Below the pieces are notes generated by a model. It did no database searches and had not been told where the DNA came from. It worked only from the letters and a program-made list of their open reading frames with translations. The position numbers and the translations under genes were made by a program. Shown here piece after piece: positions 23,909-58,160 of a stretch of DNA of 64,000 nt. Location of the stretch: positions 488,704 through 552,703 of the forward strand of contig NW_008707077.1 in the NCBI RefSeq assembly GCF_000327385.1. Reading direction: 5' to 3'. Source of the stretch: Lottia gigantea. Its lineage: Eukaryota > Mollusca > Gastropoda > Lottiidae. The stretch's first letter is position 1, and the number at the start of each line of letters is the position of its first letter.

Positions 23909-25414
23909 TCTGTCTTTTAATGTTCCAAAGCTTCTTTCAGGTAGTTTGTGATGAGTTCCACCCCGTTTTGCTCACATTTAGTTACAGTGGTTTGTCACGA
24001 TTTGTCATCCATTTTCTAATATGGCTGAATCAAGCGAGAGTCGGCGAGTTCAATTGAGCGTGTTCGATACCAACACCCGAACATAACTCGTGTTGGGTTG
24101 GAATAGCTGATCGGTTTCAACTTCCTATATTTTCAATTTAACTGGCCAAAATTATGAAACTTGAGAAGGAAAAAACGTGATGGTCATGCGTTTATTCTAA
24201 AGATTCCACTCAGCAATCTAGTTAGAGCCTTCTTTTTTTAACCACGCTCCCTTAGAAATTTAAGGTTGCGGAAATGTTGGAGATTATGATTCCAGTCCGA
24301 GTGTGGATCTAGTATATTATACCTGACATTATTCCATTCTCTTATAGCTATTTTGAATGTTGTCGACTGGTCTACTTCTGCCAATAACTGTCAAAATATA
24401 TATCAGAGACTGGATAAAACGCAGATATTTCGGACTAATCGAGTAATTAAATGATATATTATTTGTGTTTTTCTCTACTCTACTTCTGACAATTATTTAT
24501 CCAAGCATATTATTGTCCTTTTTATGTATATGTATTTTGTTTTGTTTTTTTTATTCTTGTATTAGAAACAATTAAATAAATTGTGGTCCCACTCGTGTCA
24601 TGTTCTAGCAGGACTACTATCGTCGAATGAGACAAGCCCAAGACAAGGGAGGTAATATTGATAACTCAAGAGTTGTCCTTTCTTGACATAAATTACTACT
24701 TTCGATTTATGTTCTCGTGATGAGCTCTGAAAGTCGAAGGGAATATTGATTTTTGGTGGATTGGAAGAGATCAGGCCGATTCTGGCCGTTCCAGAGAATG
24801 CAAAAGAAATAAATTATCATACTTAGACGAAATTTTGACAAAAGGTAATAATTTTTCTTTAATGATCATCAAATTTATAAAAATAAATCGCAGTTGTTTT
24901 CAGATCAAAACAAAAAACAAAATGGTCGAAAATGTCAAATCTATTAATATGTTTGTCTGACATCTGACTATGAATCATTATCATAATAGAGTTAGAACAG
25001 TTTCGTGTGCTTTAGGTTCTAGATCCAGATTTTGTCTCTGAAGGCTTGGATGATTATTTGGTTTTTTGTAGTTTTTTTTTTTGATTTTTTTGGGACAGGA
25101 GAGGGAAGAGAAAAACCCAATGCAACAATGGCAATTGACATCCAATGCAACTGGTTGTTGCATGATGCAGAACTTTCATCAATTCAGTCACATAGCATGA
25201 CCAGTGTGCCCTGTAGGTAACTTGTGTTTGATGAAATTGATAATATGGTTAAATGATTTAAATGAATTAAGGGAATGGAACATGGATTCTAGGTTATTAG
25301 TATCATTTCTTGAAATAATAATCAGAAGAATTCATTTAAGACTTCTCACTCCCCTTTCAAAACATAAAAAGGTTGCTGATTATGACTTGTAGCATTGAGA
25401 ACTGGAAACAAGCT
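23909..25414. other. BICD 5' UTR and promoter side of the divergent region
   Basis: Upstream of the BICD start codon. The part just beyond it (about 23909-24120) is less AT-rich, as expected for a first exon and promoter. An inverted repeat lies at about 24069-24100 (ccaacaccc..cgtgttggg type). I cannot place the transcription start, and see no TATA box that I would defend. The rest has no recognisable exon. Confidence 0.45.
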
Positions 25415-25841
25415 TTAAAGGGACATTGCGGCTTTCCAGGGTTGATTTTGACCTTGAATATAATATATTAATAGTATTTAGAACTACTAAAACTGTATAA
25501 TTCCTTCAAATAGACATCAAACAAGAAATTTAACTTTTTATTTATTTCCTTCACCCCTGAATATTTGGGTGACACCCAGACATCTTCCGTCGCAGCTTTG
25601 TGTAGACGAAGTTAGACAGGATGATTGAGTCTCCTCTATACACATGACGTCATCAACAAATATTCAAAATTAAAAGTCTATAAATGACGATTTGTTAAAA
25701 TCACTTTCAAGCATAGATAATTATGGATACAATAGATTTGAAGGCGCAAATTTCGATGGTAAGCTGTGAACATTATTACAGATTTTATCAGAACAATTCA
25801 CATTTATGAGACTCATGGAAATGCCACACCTGTCTTTTTAA
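25415..25841. mobile_element. MITE, TTAAAGGG-ended family, copy 2
   Basis: A 427-bp non-coding element. The left end ttaaagggacattgcggctt matches the inverse of the right end (ggaaatgccacacctgtctt, then tttaa). The interior shares the gtataattccttc and tttgaaggc..aatttcga blocks, and ctgtgaacattattacagat, with the copy at 8153-8455. It lacks a transposase frame. Confidence 0.7.
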
Positions 25842-28800
25842 CCTTGACTGTTATTCTTGGATCTACTATTTATGTGCCCAAAATATACTTGTCAACAAAA
25901 AATTTATGATTGCTTAAACAGGTACAGACAAATATGCAAAGGAAACCAAGCTACTATTTGACTTAACATTTTTATGCAAATTGGATTTATATCTTGCATC
26001 TGGTTTTTCTGCAATATGACAGAATGTTATAATTGAATATTGACATTATAAAAAGGCAGTTATGGATGATGACATCATCATATATGATATCATCTAAATT
26101 TCTTCCCATATAATGCAAAAAGGGATCTTTGTTATGCAGTCTGTGACCTTTGTACCTAATATGTATTCATAAACTGGTTTACTACCAGTGCATAAAACTG
26201 TTTAGCTATTTTTATGAAAATAGAGCAAAACTTAAAGAGTCCTTATGCAATGTAAATAACACCCTTTTAGCAAGATAGCAATAATAATACAATAAATTTG
26301 ACAAGTGATTGCTTATTAAAGTGTGTCTGTTTGTTCACAGTACTATTTGAACCTTGGTCCTATTATATAACTCAGATTACATATAGATTAGCCTTCATCA
26401 AGAAATCATAAATTATAATCAAAATTCTTAAGCTTTGAGCTAAGCTGCTTGTATGTATGTTAGTCTTTAACTCTGTAGAAGAAATTTTAGGGGAATTATA
26501 TTATTTCATGAACTTGAATCAAATCAATTTAAATACATGTTTAGATTATTTTTTGTTAAGTAATTAGGCACATTGCCAAGTTTCAGCTGACCAATTTAAG
26601 TTGCTGGTATATCATTATCACCTGAAGTCCCGACAGCTGAAAGAATTTATGTGTTGAAAATGGCTGAAAATTGCACTTGTTGAGTCTACTTTGACAGTTA
26701 TAGCAGTAATACATTAATGCAGAAACTATGACTCATTAAGAAAGAAATATATAGGTAGTCAATAGTCAATAAACTTGAATCATAAACCCACCGATTCTTA
26801 TATTTCCTCTGCTCTCTGCTGATCTTTGTACAAAAATATTTCAAATTACCAGACTGAAGCTCTCTTTTTTTTTTCACTTACTTTTTTCATCATTTTACTT
26901 TTTGTGCCGCGTGCTGTTGTGATACAAATGGTGCTCTCAGTAAACGACATGTTTTATGATCTGATTGACAATTGTGAATATCAATAATAATCTTCTTATC
27001 TGAAACATGCACATTAACTCTTCATTACTTTGGTGTGAAGATAGATGCCTATTTCTCTATTATAATGTACAGATTTTGTTGACTGATAAAAAATGGAGTA
27101 AATAATGAGATTCCCAATGAATAACCATCACAAAATATCTATCGAAACCTCCTATGGGTTACAGTTCATTTGAGCTGCATGATGAACTTATGATCTCGAA
27201 ATAACTAGCTCTGTGTGTAACTGCAATCAGTAGCTGTTACATTTAAAACTTATGAATACCATTTTGTCTTTATGATACGAGGGCACCTAAATAGGATTTA
27301 TAGGTTTGCCAAAACTGAAGAAAATACTGAGTCTGCTCAAATAGGTTTTCATCATAGTCTGTTATTTGCAACTACCAAGCAGGTCAAATGCAACTTTACA
27401 CGCAAATGATTGCAGACATTTGGAGATCATAAGCTCAGATCGCAACCCACAGTAACCAACACACAAATCACTAATGATATGGTGTGAGGACACCATTAAA
27501 TAGTTCAAAGCTGTCCCAACTGTCCAATGAAACTGCACCAGATGGTTGCAGATTCCCACTATTTAAGCCTAGGAAAGAAAGTAAAACATGAGTTAATAAT
27601 GACAACTGCAATGTTTCAGTCGTCTGCACTGCTGTTTGACAAACTCCAGTCATTTTAAAACATGTTGTTTCAAAACTCTGCCAGTAGCAGCATCAACCTA
27701 TGTCCCCCTTCAGTTTTAGAATGACAAGCAAGCTGTGTGTAGTCAGGAAAATCATTATATCTGTTATAATTGTGTCAGTTTAAAATGTCAAAAATTGAAG
27801 TAGAAACAACAAGTTAAAAAATAAAAAGTGGACTTGAACGCATGTTTCAAGTTCTAAGTCCCTGAGGAACTAACTTCTAGTTTATATTATCTATTAAAGA
27901 CAATTATTCAAGTTGGTTTAGCACAAACTGGAAAACGGATCAATAAGAATGTTCTATTGCAGGAAGATTCCAATACAGCCTGGCTTCTAGGCAGCAGAAA
28001 TCAATAAATCTTCCCTTCCATTCACCCGCAGTTCATAATTTATTCAAAATTAAGGACTTGATGCATGGATAGACTACATATGGTATCTAGACAGAATATT
28101 TTCAACATTTTCACTCCAAATTTGGACTTAAACATGGAGTGAATTAGTAACTTATAGTCTTTTATTTATATTATTAGTAACTATGGAAACAAAAATGGAT
28201 TAAAAGAAACAATAATTAAGAAATTAACACATACGGAACTGGAAATTTCCTCTTTAAAGGTAGGTATTACTCATAACTAATTATCTTGGGAGCCTGGCAC
28301 CATATTTCTGCCTTAAGTAAGTCTATTTTTTAAATTTAACCATGTGCCTTAATTTGACAGACAGACTTTGTTGGTCATGGTGTCATTAATTATGACATGA
28401 TGTCAATATCAGACTGACATGTCTTTCATTGTAAATGCAATGATGTCATGACGTCACTATTTATTGACGCAGAACAGAGATAATCTAATGATTTGCCAAC
28501 AAAAATACTGACAAGGTTATTCAATAGAGAACAAGAATAACAAGATCTCGGAGAAGGAGGTGAAAATAGATTTTTGCGTGGGTGTTTGAGTATCAGATAA
28601 TGATTTTAAATAAAAAAGAAATGAAGTTACGTGACCATTGAATCTCAGATCGGAGCTATACGTAATAACCTTTCCAAGATATTTTATGGCCAGAAGAGTA
28701 GATTGATTTTTTTTCTGGCCTTGACAATATGGATTTTGTTAGACAATGAGATGTCGCAATAAATTGGTGGGATCGTTTTGGATTTCAACAGCAATTTTAA

Positions 28801-30062
28801 GATATAGTATCCGACAGTTCTTAAGTAGGTGTTATTATCATTTTGTTTTGATAAGTCTAATGAAAAATTGAGAAAATGTTTATCAGTGAATGGGATAAAT
28901 TTTAGAAAAAATAAATGAAAATTAGATTCAAAATGGTGGAAATCAAACAAATGTCTGTAAAATAATGTTTGCCTCTGTTGTGGATGAATTTGATTTTTGT
29001 AATAACACCAAAATTGAGTTTTGATACTGCAGTCAAGAACAAAATGAATATTATGGATTCAACTTATATTCTTTGGGATCATTACAACAAGCAGGTGTCC
29101 AGCCAATTATTTTGCATTGGAATATCGGTATCCATTAATAGCTGTGATGTCTATGCTGCAGTGGACTTATTCAAGGTCACAGAAGTCTTCCAGGCTGACC
29201 AAAATTTAAACATAATTCTACAATCTGCTCTCATTTTATAAATATTGAAATTCTTTTACACTCAGTTTGGATTTTTTAGGGTTAAGAAAGATTGAATGAA
29301 ATAATTAATAAGATCTAATTAAAACAAGAATGTCTTAATTAGTGTTCTTAAATTGATCACTGTTGTTTTTATTATGTCTATATTTAGCTCTATCAATCAG
29401 GACTGTTCATTAACCATATGTTCAAATTCTAGAGTTCCACATAGACACAAAATCTACTGCAGATCTATTCTATATCAAAAGATTGAGAAAGTTTTTCATA
29501 TGTAGGACCTCTTTTTGGATTAATCCTTAATATTGTAATTACTTATATTAGTGAATTGAGAATTGGATATTAATATTTTAATGCAGGTTTTCCAGCTTTT
29601 GATGCGTATCATAGCCATTAATTATGGCTTCTGTTTGCATAATTTCTATTTTCTGTCAGTTATCTGTGGTTCTTGTAATTATAGAAATACTTAATCATAT
29701 ATAAGGTAACAATGGCAATAGCTTCTATTAATATCTTGGGTCCTATCTGATAGATATATCATAAAATGTTATGTTTTTAAGAAATGCGCGACCATCATGT
29801 ATGACTAATGATTGGGAGAGGAATTAGATCCTATCAGTCTTCAGGAACTCATAAAAAGTTAACAATTATTTTTATGATCCCATTTATATTTTATTTTGTA
29901 TTAGGAATATTAAGCCCAGACAAGTTCTATTTTAATGACTTTTTATTGAAGGTTGGTTAAAAGTTTGAATATATATTTTCATTATGTTGTAGATTTGTTG
30001 TTATATAAAATGTTTGTCTAATCTAAATTTTTTAACTTATGGATTATCTCTGTTTTTTACAG
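25842..30062. other. 5' flank or first intron of the kinesin gene
   Basis: The acceptor at 30061-30062 just before the kinesin ATG shows that at least one 5' non-coding exon lies upstream, most likely somewhere in 24-29 kb. I cannot identify it without transcript data. Open frames of 60-90 codons here (for example at 28684-28950 and 28969-29241) have no motif and no good splice borders. Confidence 0.5.
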
Positions 30063-30078
30063 ACACCAAGAAACCACA

Positions 30079-51571
<21,493 letters not shown>

Positions 51572-53309
51572 AGAAACCAAATAATTTAACACAATTATTG
51601 TTTGCTTTTAACTGTTTTATAATCAAGTGATATTTTTATTGTGCTCCTCAAATTGCAACTGATGCAATCAATTTTTTTTGAAAAAAGACAATGCCAAATA
51701 TGGTCACAATAGCATAAGACAAAACAAAGATCAAACAAACTCCATTTTATTGGAAAAAGTTTTAATACCTCAAAATATCTTTTATAAAAGGTCTGTTATA
51801 AATTTTTATCCTGCCACATTTTTAAAACTTAAGAGAAAAAAGGTTTCCAAATCCAAATGAATAAAGGTACTGAAATTTCTTAGGGAAAGGTCTATCATAA
51901 GTTTCTAAACCTTCAGTGAAGGATCCTCAGTTTCTAAAACCTTTCTTAAATTAAAAGATCTTAGAACAAAAATATAGTCTGTCATAAGTTTTAAAGGGAC
52001 AAATAAAAGGTATGTTTTAGAATTTTTATGACCTCAAATAAAAGTGTTTCATAAATTTGAAATCTGAAAGGTCTGTCATAAGTTTCTATGATTTGTTTGA
52101 GTTGCCTGTTAAAAGATTGATAAACCTCATGTTATGGTCTATTTTATATTTAGTAATATGATATAGATAATTATGGTACAATTTTTGTTCTATGACTGCA
52201 ATTTGAGCACTAAGACTCATTTTAGAGCTAATGATTAAAAACACTGTTTTAACAAACCCTGAAAACAGATCTTAATGAATTATTGAGGTATTAAAACTTG
52301 ACCTGTAGATTGACTATATTCTGAGGACACAACATGATACTATAATAGTGCTATGCTGAAGTTAAGTTGTGCTGAACGATAAAATATGTTTTGAGGGTGA
52401 TGTATATATTATTCTAGTCCTTTAGCTCAGTGGAATATTTTAATGTTGTATATCTATTGAAATCCGTGCTACAGACCTTATAAAGGCCAAATTCAAATAT
52501 TGCTCTATTATCAATATAATCTAATATAACTAATTCAGAGAAAATTGCATTGTTGTGTGATATAACCTCAACATTACATTCTACTTTTGGCTGAATTTGT
52601 ATGAAGAAAACCTAGTCAAATTCACATATTTCTACAAAATTAGATGTTATTTAGGTACTGTTATTTAAGATCTTTAAATTTTATACAAAATAGGCAACAG
52701 GGCTTACTTAGTCCCAAAATAGAAGAATACGTCTTTAAAGGGAAATAGTCTTCTAAATATTTGATTTACTGATTGATAGAGCTCAGTTTTATCTATCATA
52801 TCACTTTTCAGAGTCAATATTTGGCATTTAGATTGTTATCAATTATCAAAACAGTACTAACCATCTCCTTACAGTTTGACCTAATATTGATCAAACTTCA
52901 ATTGGGAATGATAAATATGCCCTGCAGGTGACAACAGTCAATGAACGAAAGTGTCAAGGAACACTAATATTTAAGAACCAGACTTTCGATTGTAATTCTG
53001 AAAACAGTGGTCGCAAGCTAAAATTGTGCTATATCAGTTGATAAAACAAAGCTTAAGACAACTCTGTATAACATTGTCTTCAACAGATTTCAAAAGCATT
53101 TTTACTAAATCAGAAGATTGTATTTCAAAATCTTGTATATCTTAAAACTAAATTTTGAATTTAACTTCCTTTTAGTAATACTTTAACAGGGAAGCCAACT
53201 TCAGTTATAAATCAAGCTGTCACATTCCACTATATATATAATTAGTTAGATTGCTACCTGTTCCTAATATGGTTGATGTAATTTGCCCATTGGCTCAACT
53301 ACCTTGTCC
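51572..53309 (+). other. kinesin 3' UTR and flank
   Basis: AT-rich sequence after the kinesin stop. An aataaa word near 51861 is a possible polyadenylation signal and there are others further on, so the 3' end is uncertain. A partial relative of the 56129 MITE (tttaaagggaaatagtcttc, then taaatatttg) occurs near 52736. No other gene is visible. Confidence 0.5.
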
Positions 53310-53464
53310 CAGATCAGGAAGCCTTCAGATTAGGAAGTCTTCAGATCAGGAAGTCCTCAGATCAGGAAGTCTTCAGATCAGGAAGTCTTCAGATTAGTAA
53401 GTCTTCAGATCAGGAAGTCTTCAGATCAGGAAGTCTTCAGATCAGGAAGTCCTCAGATCAGGCT
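53310..53464. repeat. 16-bp minisatellite, about nine copies
   Basis: Tandem copies of cagatcaggaagtctt with a few substitutions (cctc for cttc, attag for atcag). It ends in cagatcaggctattg. It lies in the kinesin 3' flank and is non-coding. Confidence 0.92.
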
Positions 53465-54541
53465 ATTGTTTTATAAACATGTTAAAAAATGCTGTTTTAC
53501 ATACTACACTTATAACAGCTGATTGTAAGATTATTTGAGAAACAGTGCAGTGGTTCTGTTACTAAGAGGATTTTATGTTGTATGTTTATATCCTAACACA
53601 ACTAAATCAAAAGTTGAGAAAAGGGACTTATGGATGCCTTGATTGATAATATTCACATAAAAATATTCCCTTAATTAGGTCCAGTGATCAAGGAAGTTGA
53701 GTTAATTGGCTTCTCATATCAATCTAAATCAATGTGATATATAGATGTCCATTTGTAACTTTCTTAGCTTAGTTGCTCAACTAACTTTGTCCACTAGTCG
53801 CTCACTAAAGTATCACTTCTATCAGAAGTTTTATTTAGCCAATCATTGGTCAATTTTGGAGAAAATATACAAATCTTTTTTTCTAGGCTATGCAATTAAA
53901 AAAAATAATTCAATTGAGGCCATTTTGGAAAATAGCTCCGAATAAATTTCTTTTGAATGAAATCATTTAAAATGAAACATTACTTTGGATATAAGTTAAA
54001 CTGTATATGATAAAGCTATTGTATATTAAAGAAAGTAGGTCATGCTTACTGTCATGTAATATTGCTGTATATTTTATTGTTCAAATTAGAGCATTTCAAA
54101 ATATATACTGCTTATATATTCTGTGATTGCACCAAATCTTTTGAACTTAATACTTATATGTCGTTGTTCTCAAAAACTGTTAAGTTTAAGAAAAGGTAGT
54201 ATGTTGCATATCTTTAAATCAAAATGAAAAAAGCTCAAGAGAGTTTCAACTCAAAGGTATCTATTTTGCTACAATTAAAGTGAACTTCAAAAAAAAAAAT
54301 GGACGTTGCTATTGACCTCTCCTATATTAATAGTAACCTTCTTCTGGATATTAGATTTGGTGCGATAAACAGAACACTAGCTTTTTGTGTGAAATTGTTT
54401 TGTCTTTAAGTATTATATTGTAATGTCGGCTTCCATACATTTCATCCTCATTATCATTGTTAGTTATATTATTAGGATAGACAGAATATCTATCTTTTGT
54501 TTAGTCATAAGATTTTCTTGGCACCACTATATATAAAGATT
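53465..54541. other. no recognisable feature
   Basis: AT-rich flank. The frame of 66 codons at 53745-53945 has no motif. It may belong to a long kinesin 3' UTR. Confidence 0.4.
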
Positions 54542-54816
54542 TTAAAGGGATTGTAAAGAGGTTCGCTTAAACTGTAACACAATCCGGGATAGTAATAGCT
54601 TCAATTTCCACCATTCCAATTTTAATGTCTGTGGATGTCAGTATGGCAAATGCTGTAAGGAAATTATAAGCAGCTTTTACAATAATGACTATATAGGGAT
54701 AAGCATGTCTATTAATACAGGAATCTCGGATTTAAAATTTGAAAGAAGAAAAATGAAAGCCGTATATGGTCCCGATACACATAAAAGTATAGAAAACCTC
54801 TTGACAATTCCTTTAA
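54542..54816. mobile_element. MITE, TTAAAGGGATT family, third copy
   Basis: A 275-bp element whose ends ttaaagggattgtaaagagg and cctcttgacaattcctttaa are inverted repeats with few mismatches, with TTAA at both borders. The interior is diverged from the copies at 22109 and 38854 but keeps the accattccaattttaa block in inverse orientation. Confidence 0.85.
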
Positions 54817-56128
54817 TACATATTCATTACTTTGTTTGAAGGATGTTAAGATCAATAACATGATAAGTATATGGGTAATGTTAACCTTGTATTTATATAT
54901 TTTGATTTATCCTCATTGAATGACATCTGATAAATTTAATAGTAACTCTAGGTTATGATACTCTAGGTTTTATAAAACATTATGAAGATGTAAAGGATTT
55001 CTAAAACTAGAGTGCATTTATGAAAATAATGATAATGTAATTGATCAGTTATGTCTTTAATTATACGCCAGTTGACAGCAAGTAAATCATTTAAAATATT
55101 ATGAAATCCATCTGATCTTCACCAAAGCTTGTTATAGTTCTATCAGTACATCTCTAGCTTATCTATACCTTTGTGGATATATATTGGAAATTATATTTTG
55201 AAAATCTTAGTTTTGAAAAGTATTTTGCAAGAAATTAAGACCGTTTGTGTAATAGTTTCAAGATAAGTCATCTAATCCTAGCCTAGATTCCGTGAAATTG
55301 TCTTGTGTATTCATTATATACATGTATATGGTAGGCTAAGATTTGTATTTTAGTTGTGATAAATGTTTCTGTGATATTTTTAGTTACTGAAATGTCCTGA
55401 CAATTCAAAGAAAAGTTTACCAGCATAAAACTTGGTTGTTATCCTTGGTCAAATCTTAGATAGGAAAGAATGTATAATTGAAGAATATTGAGTATTGAGG
55501 CTACTTACAATGGATTCACTTGTTAGATCTATTTGATAATCTTGAACAGTTCACTTCCTGATGATTTCAGTCAATCTGGTTGATAAAGATACAGGGGAAA
55601 CCATTACCACAAGGTCTGACCAAGGCCAGCTTGTAGACATAGTCTAGGTACCATAAGGTGTTTTTCACACTTTTTTCAGTTCCGGTCTAAACAAACTTAA
55701 TCTTTCTGGTTCCAATGAATTATCTTACCAGTAATTGACCTGTTTTGTTCAAATTGTTGTTAAACTTTTTTTTTCTGTTTCTATCATTTGTTATTATATA
55801 TAATGTAAATGTTTCTATTGCTTCATAAAATATAAAATTACTGTAAAATTTCTAGAAACATGAATGTGATAAACTTCTATCAAACCACAAAAATGATCAT
55901 GTTTAAGGTGAAATTTCAACCGATTTGTCAAATTAAAGAATTTTACTGTTACTGTTGACAGTAATCCTGGGGTAAAATCTATCAGTTAGTTCTTTGTTTA
56001 CCTAATTGCCTGACAGTAGTGTAATGTAGGAGGTTGTTTCAGTCCAAATTTCATGATAAGTTCATTTAATTATTATCCTGTATATTTTATTAATTTTCTT
56101 TGAATTAAGTTAATTTGAGAAAAAATGA
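54817..56128. other. no recognisable feature
   Basis: AT-rich intergenic sequence without coding frames, RNA genes or repeat arrays that I can support. Confidence 0.4.
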
Positions 56129-56342
56129 TTAAAGAGATATGGTCATCTAAATATTTGCTTTCCCAAATGATAGCTTAATGTTATTTGTCAGAATGAAAAT
56201 GTGATGTATGGTTTATCTATAATTTAAATATTTAAACAACCAATCAATGTCTTAACCATTAGCTTTCAATTCAGAATGGGATCATTACTTATGATCTGGT
56301 TGTTTAAAATCAGCAAAAATTTAGACTCCTAAATCTCTTTAA
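56129..56342. mobile_element. MITE, TTAAAGAGAT type
   Basis: A 214-bp element with ends ttaaagagatatggtcatct (continuing aaatatttgc) and the inverse gcaaaaatttagactcctaa, atctctttaa. The inverted repeats are about 30 bp and imperfect. Relatives of its left end (atctaaatatttgc with a nearby gatag) occur near 52750 and in the kinesin intron near 45195, so it is a small dispersed family. Confidence 0.75.
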
Positions 56343-57713
56343 TATAATGTTATTTCAACTATTTTGAAATTTTGTTTCCTCTAAAATCATTATTTATATT
56401 TTATTATGTTGAATTTTAAGTTTGATTTATGTATTGAGCTCTTTCGCTGATTTCAGTTTGAAATCTTTTCGCTCCTTTGTAATCACAATTCACACCGCCC
56501 AAAACACAGTCCATTTATAAAAATTGGATGGGCATCATTGATTGATGTAAAATGTCCTTTTGAGCAGCAGATGTTTTTAGAATAATCTAAAAGAAAGGCA
56601 GTAGTAGTGTGAAATGTGATTACCATCCAGAATATTGGAATTTAAAGGAGAGCATTTTGCTTGAGCATAACCCATCTAGCTATTACAAACTTCGCCTTAT
56701 ACTGTGACTTTTATACCGTGACTGCAAAAGTCACCTTCCTTGTGTCATGGAATGCAATGATTTTACAGAGCCCTTGACATAGACCCTAAAGACTGGAAAC
56801 ATCATGGCATATTACATTTTGCAGACTTTCTGTTTAGGGTTCTGATTGGCTGTATTCCTTTATGTACAATCCAATCAATTGGCTGCATTTACAAACCTCT
56901 GTGACACAAGAAAGGTGGTTATTACAGTTAAGTTATTCAAGATGAAGTTCGTAATAGTTTCACATTGTGTATGAAGGTGAGCATAACCATGACATTGGTC
57001 AATTAGTAAAAAAAACTTTTTTGTGAGAAAGTTTGAAGCTCTTTTTTTTTTTCCTTTTTTTATTATTTAAATTTAATATTTTGTCATTGTTTTTTCTGTC
57101 ATCAAGGTCAAACAACAATCAAATATGGAGGTCAAAGTCATATTTTCATGGGTTTTGGACTTTTATTTATTGGATAATAGATTCTTATTTGGGCATTGTG
57201 TAGACCTTGATATGTGCAATATTTAAAAGCGGGTATTACAGTATTTCTGAGAACTAAGTAAGTGAATGTTGAACTCCGGTGTTAAACTGCTTCAAGTCAC
57301 CATTCAGTTTAAGTTTTCTGCCCAACTTAAGTTTATGAATTCTCAGATTGTGTGTGTATATATTATGATTCTTATTTATCTGCCGAACATTGGTACTTGA
57401 AGTTCTACCATTATATTCATATAATCTTAGTTATATGCCTGAAGTAGTTATCAAACATAACAATAAGTATAGAATCCTGTAGCTAGTAGAATGACCATCT
57501 TTAAACAGTAATAATCATTCTCTGATATACTAAGAATCATGAAATACTCATGTCATTGTTTTTATCACTTGCAATTGTTATCTGTTATATTTCATTAAAC
57601 GTCAATATTATGCTTTTACTCAATTAATGTCATTTTTATACTCTCAATTTACCTTCTGTCTGTTCACATATATTTCATCCTGTGCTCTTTCTACGACAGT
57701 GGCAGAGCCACAT
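56343..57713. other. no gene seen
   Basis: AT-rich sequence up to the G-rich tract. I find no exon, RNA gene or array. Confidence 0.4.
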
Positions 57714-57741
57714 GGGGGGAGGGGAGCGGGGGGTTGGGGGG
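57714..57741 (+). other. G-quadruplex-type tract
   Basis: Four runs of four to six guanines separated by one, three and two bases (GGGGGG A GGGG AGC GGGGGG TT GGGGGG) in a strongly AT-rich setting. It fits the usual pattern for an intramolecular G-quadruplex with very short loops. It follows gtggcagagccacat, itself a short inverted repeat, and probably belongs to a transposon fragment. Confidence 0.85.
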
Positions 57742-57878
57742 CGTCAACCCAGAAGGCATGTTTTTCGGGCAAAAATCTCATAACTAAGTTAGAAATTCGG
57801 GCAACCTCAGCTATTTCGGACGTGAAATACGGATCGGATATTAAGGCGTTAAGGCCAGAAAAAAATGTCACTTTTTTC

Positions 57879-58160
57879 TTATACGCCCACACATAAGATG
57901 AGCGTATATTGTAATCACCCTGTCGGTCCGTCCGTTCACATTTGGTTCGTGCTCACTCTACAGGCTACAATTCTTTACAGATTCTTTTGATTTTGATTTT
58001 AATTTTGTGTGTCAATATCATTATGAAAATGATCCCTATCGATTTCCGTGACGATCGGATAATTTTTCACCCAAATATCGTGACTCTATTAGCTATATTG
58101 TGCAACTTGTGTTCAATCCACAGACGACAATTCTTTACAGGTGTTTTTGATTTTTATACT
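57879..58160. repeat. diverged extra copy of the element's left end
   Basis: tatacgcccacacataagat, then gagcgtatattgtaatcacc and gtcggtccgtccg, parallels the sequence that starts again at 58161 (cccacatgaaatgtggagcg, tatattgccgtcaccc, gtccgtccgtcg). A ctacaggctacaattcttta word is also shared. It is an older or nested end of the same repeat family. Confidence 0.65.

Noticed and set aside
57627-57896. A Gly-rich frame of 89 codons over the G-rich tract
   Set aside because: It is produced by the G-runs of a repeat and ends in the start of the TIR element family.
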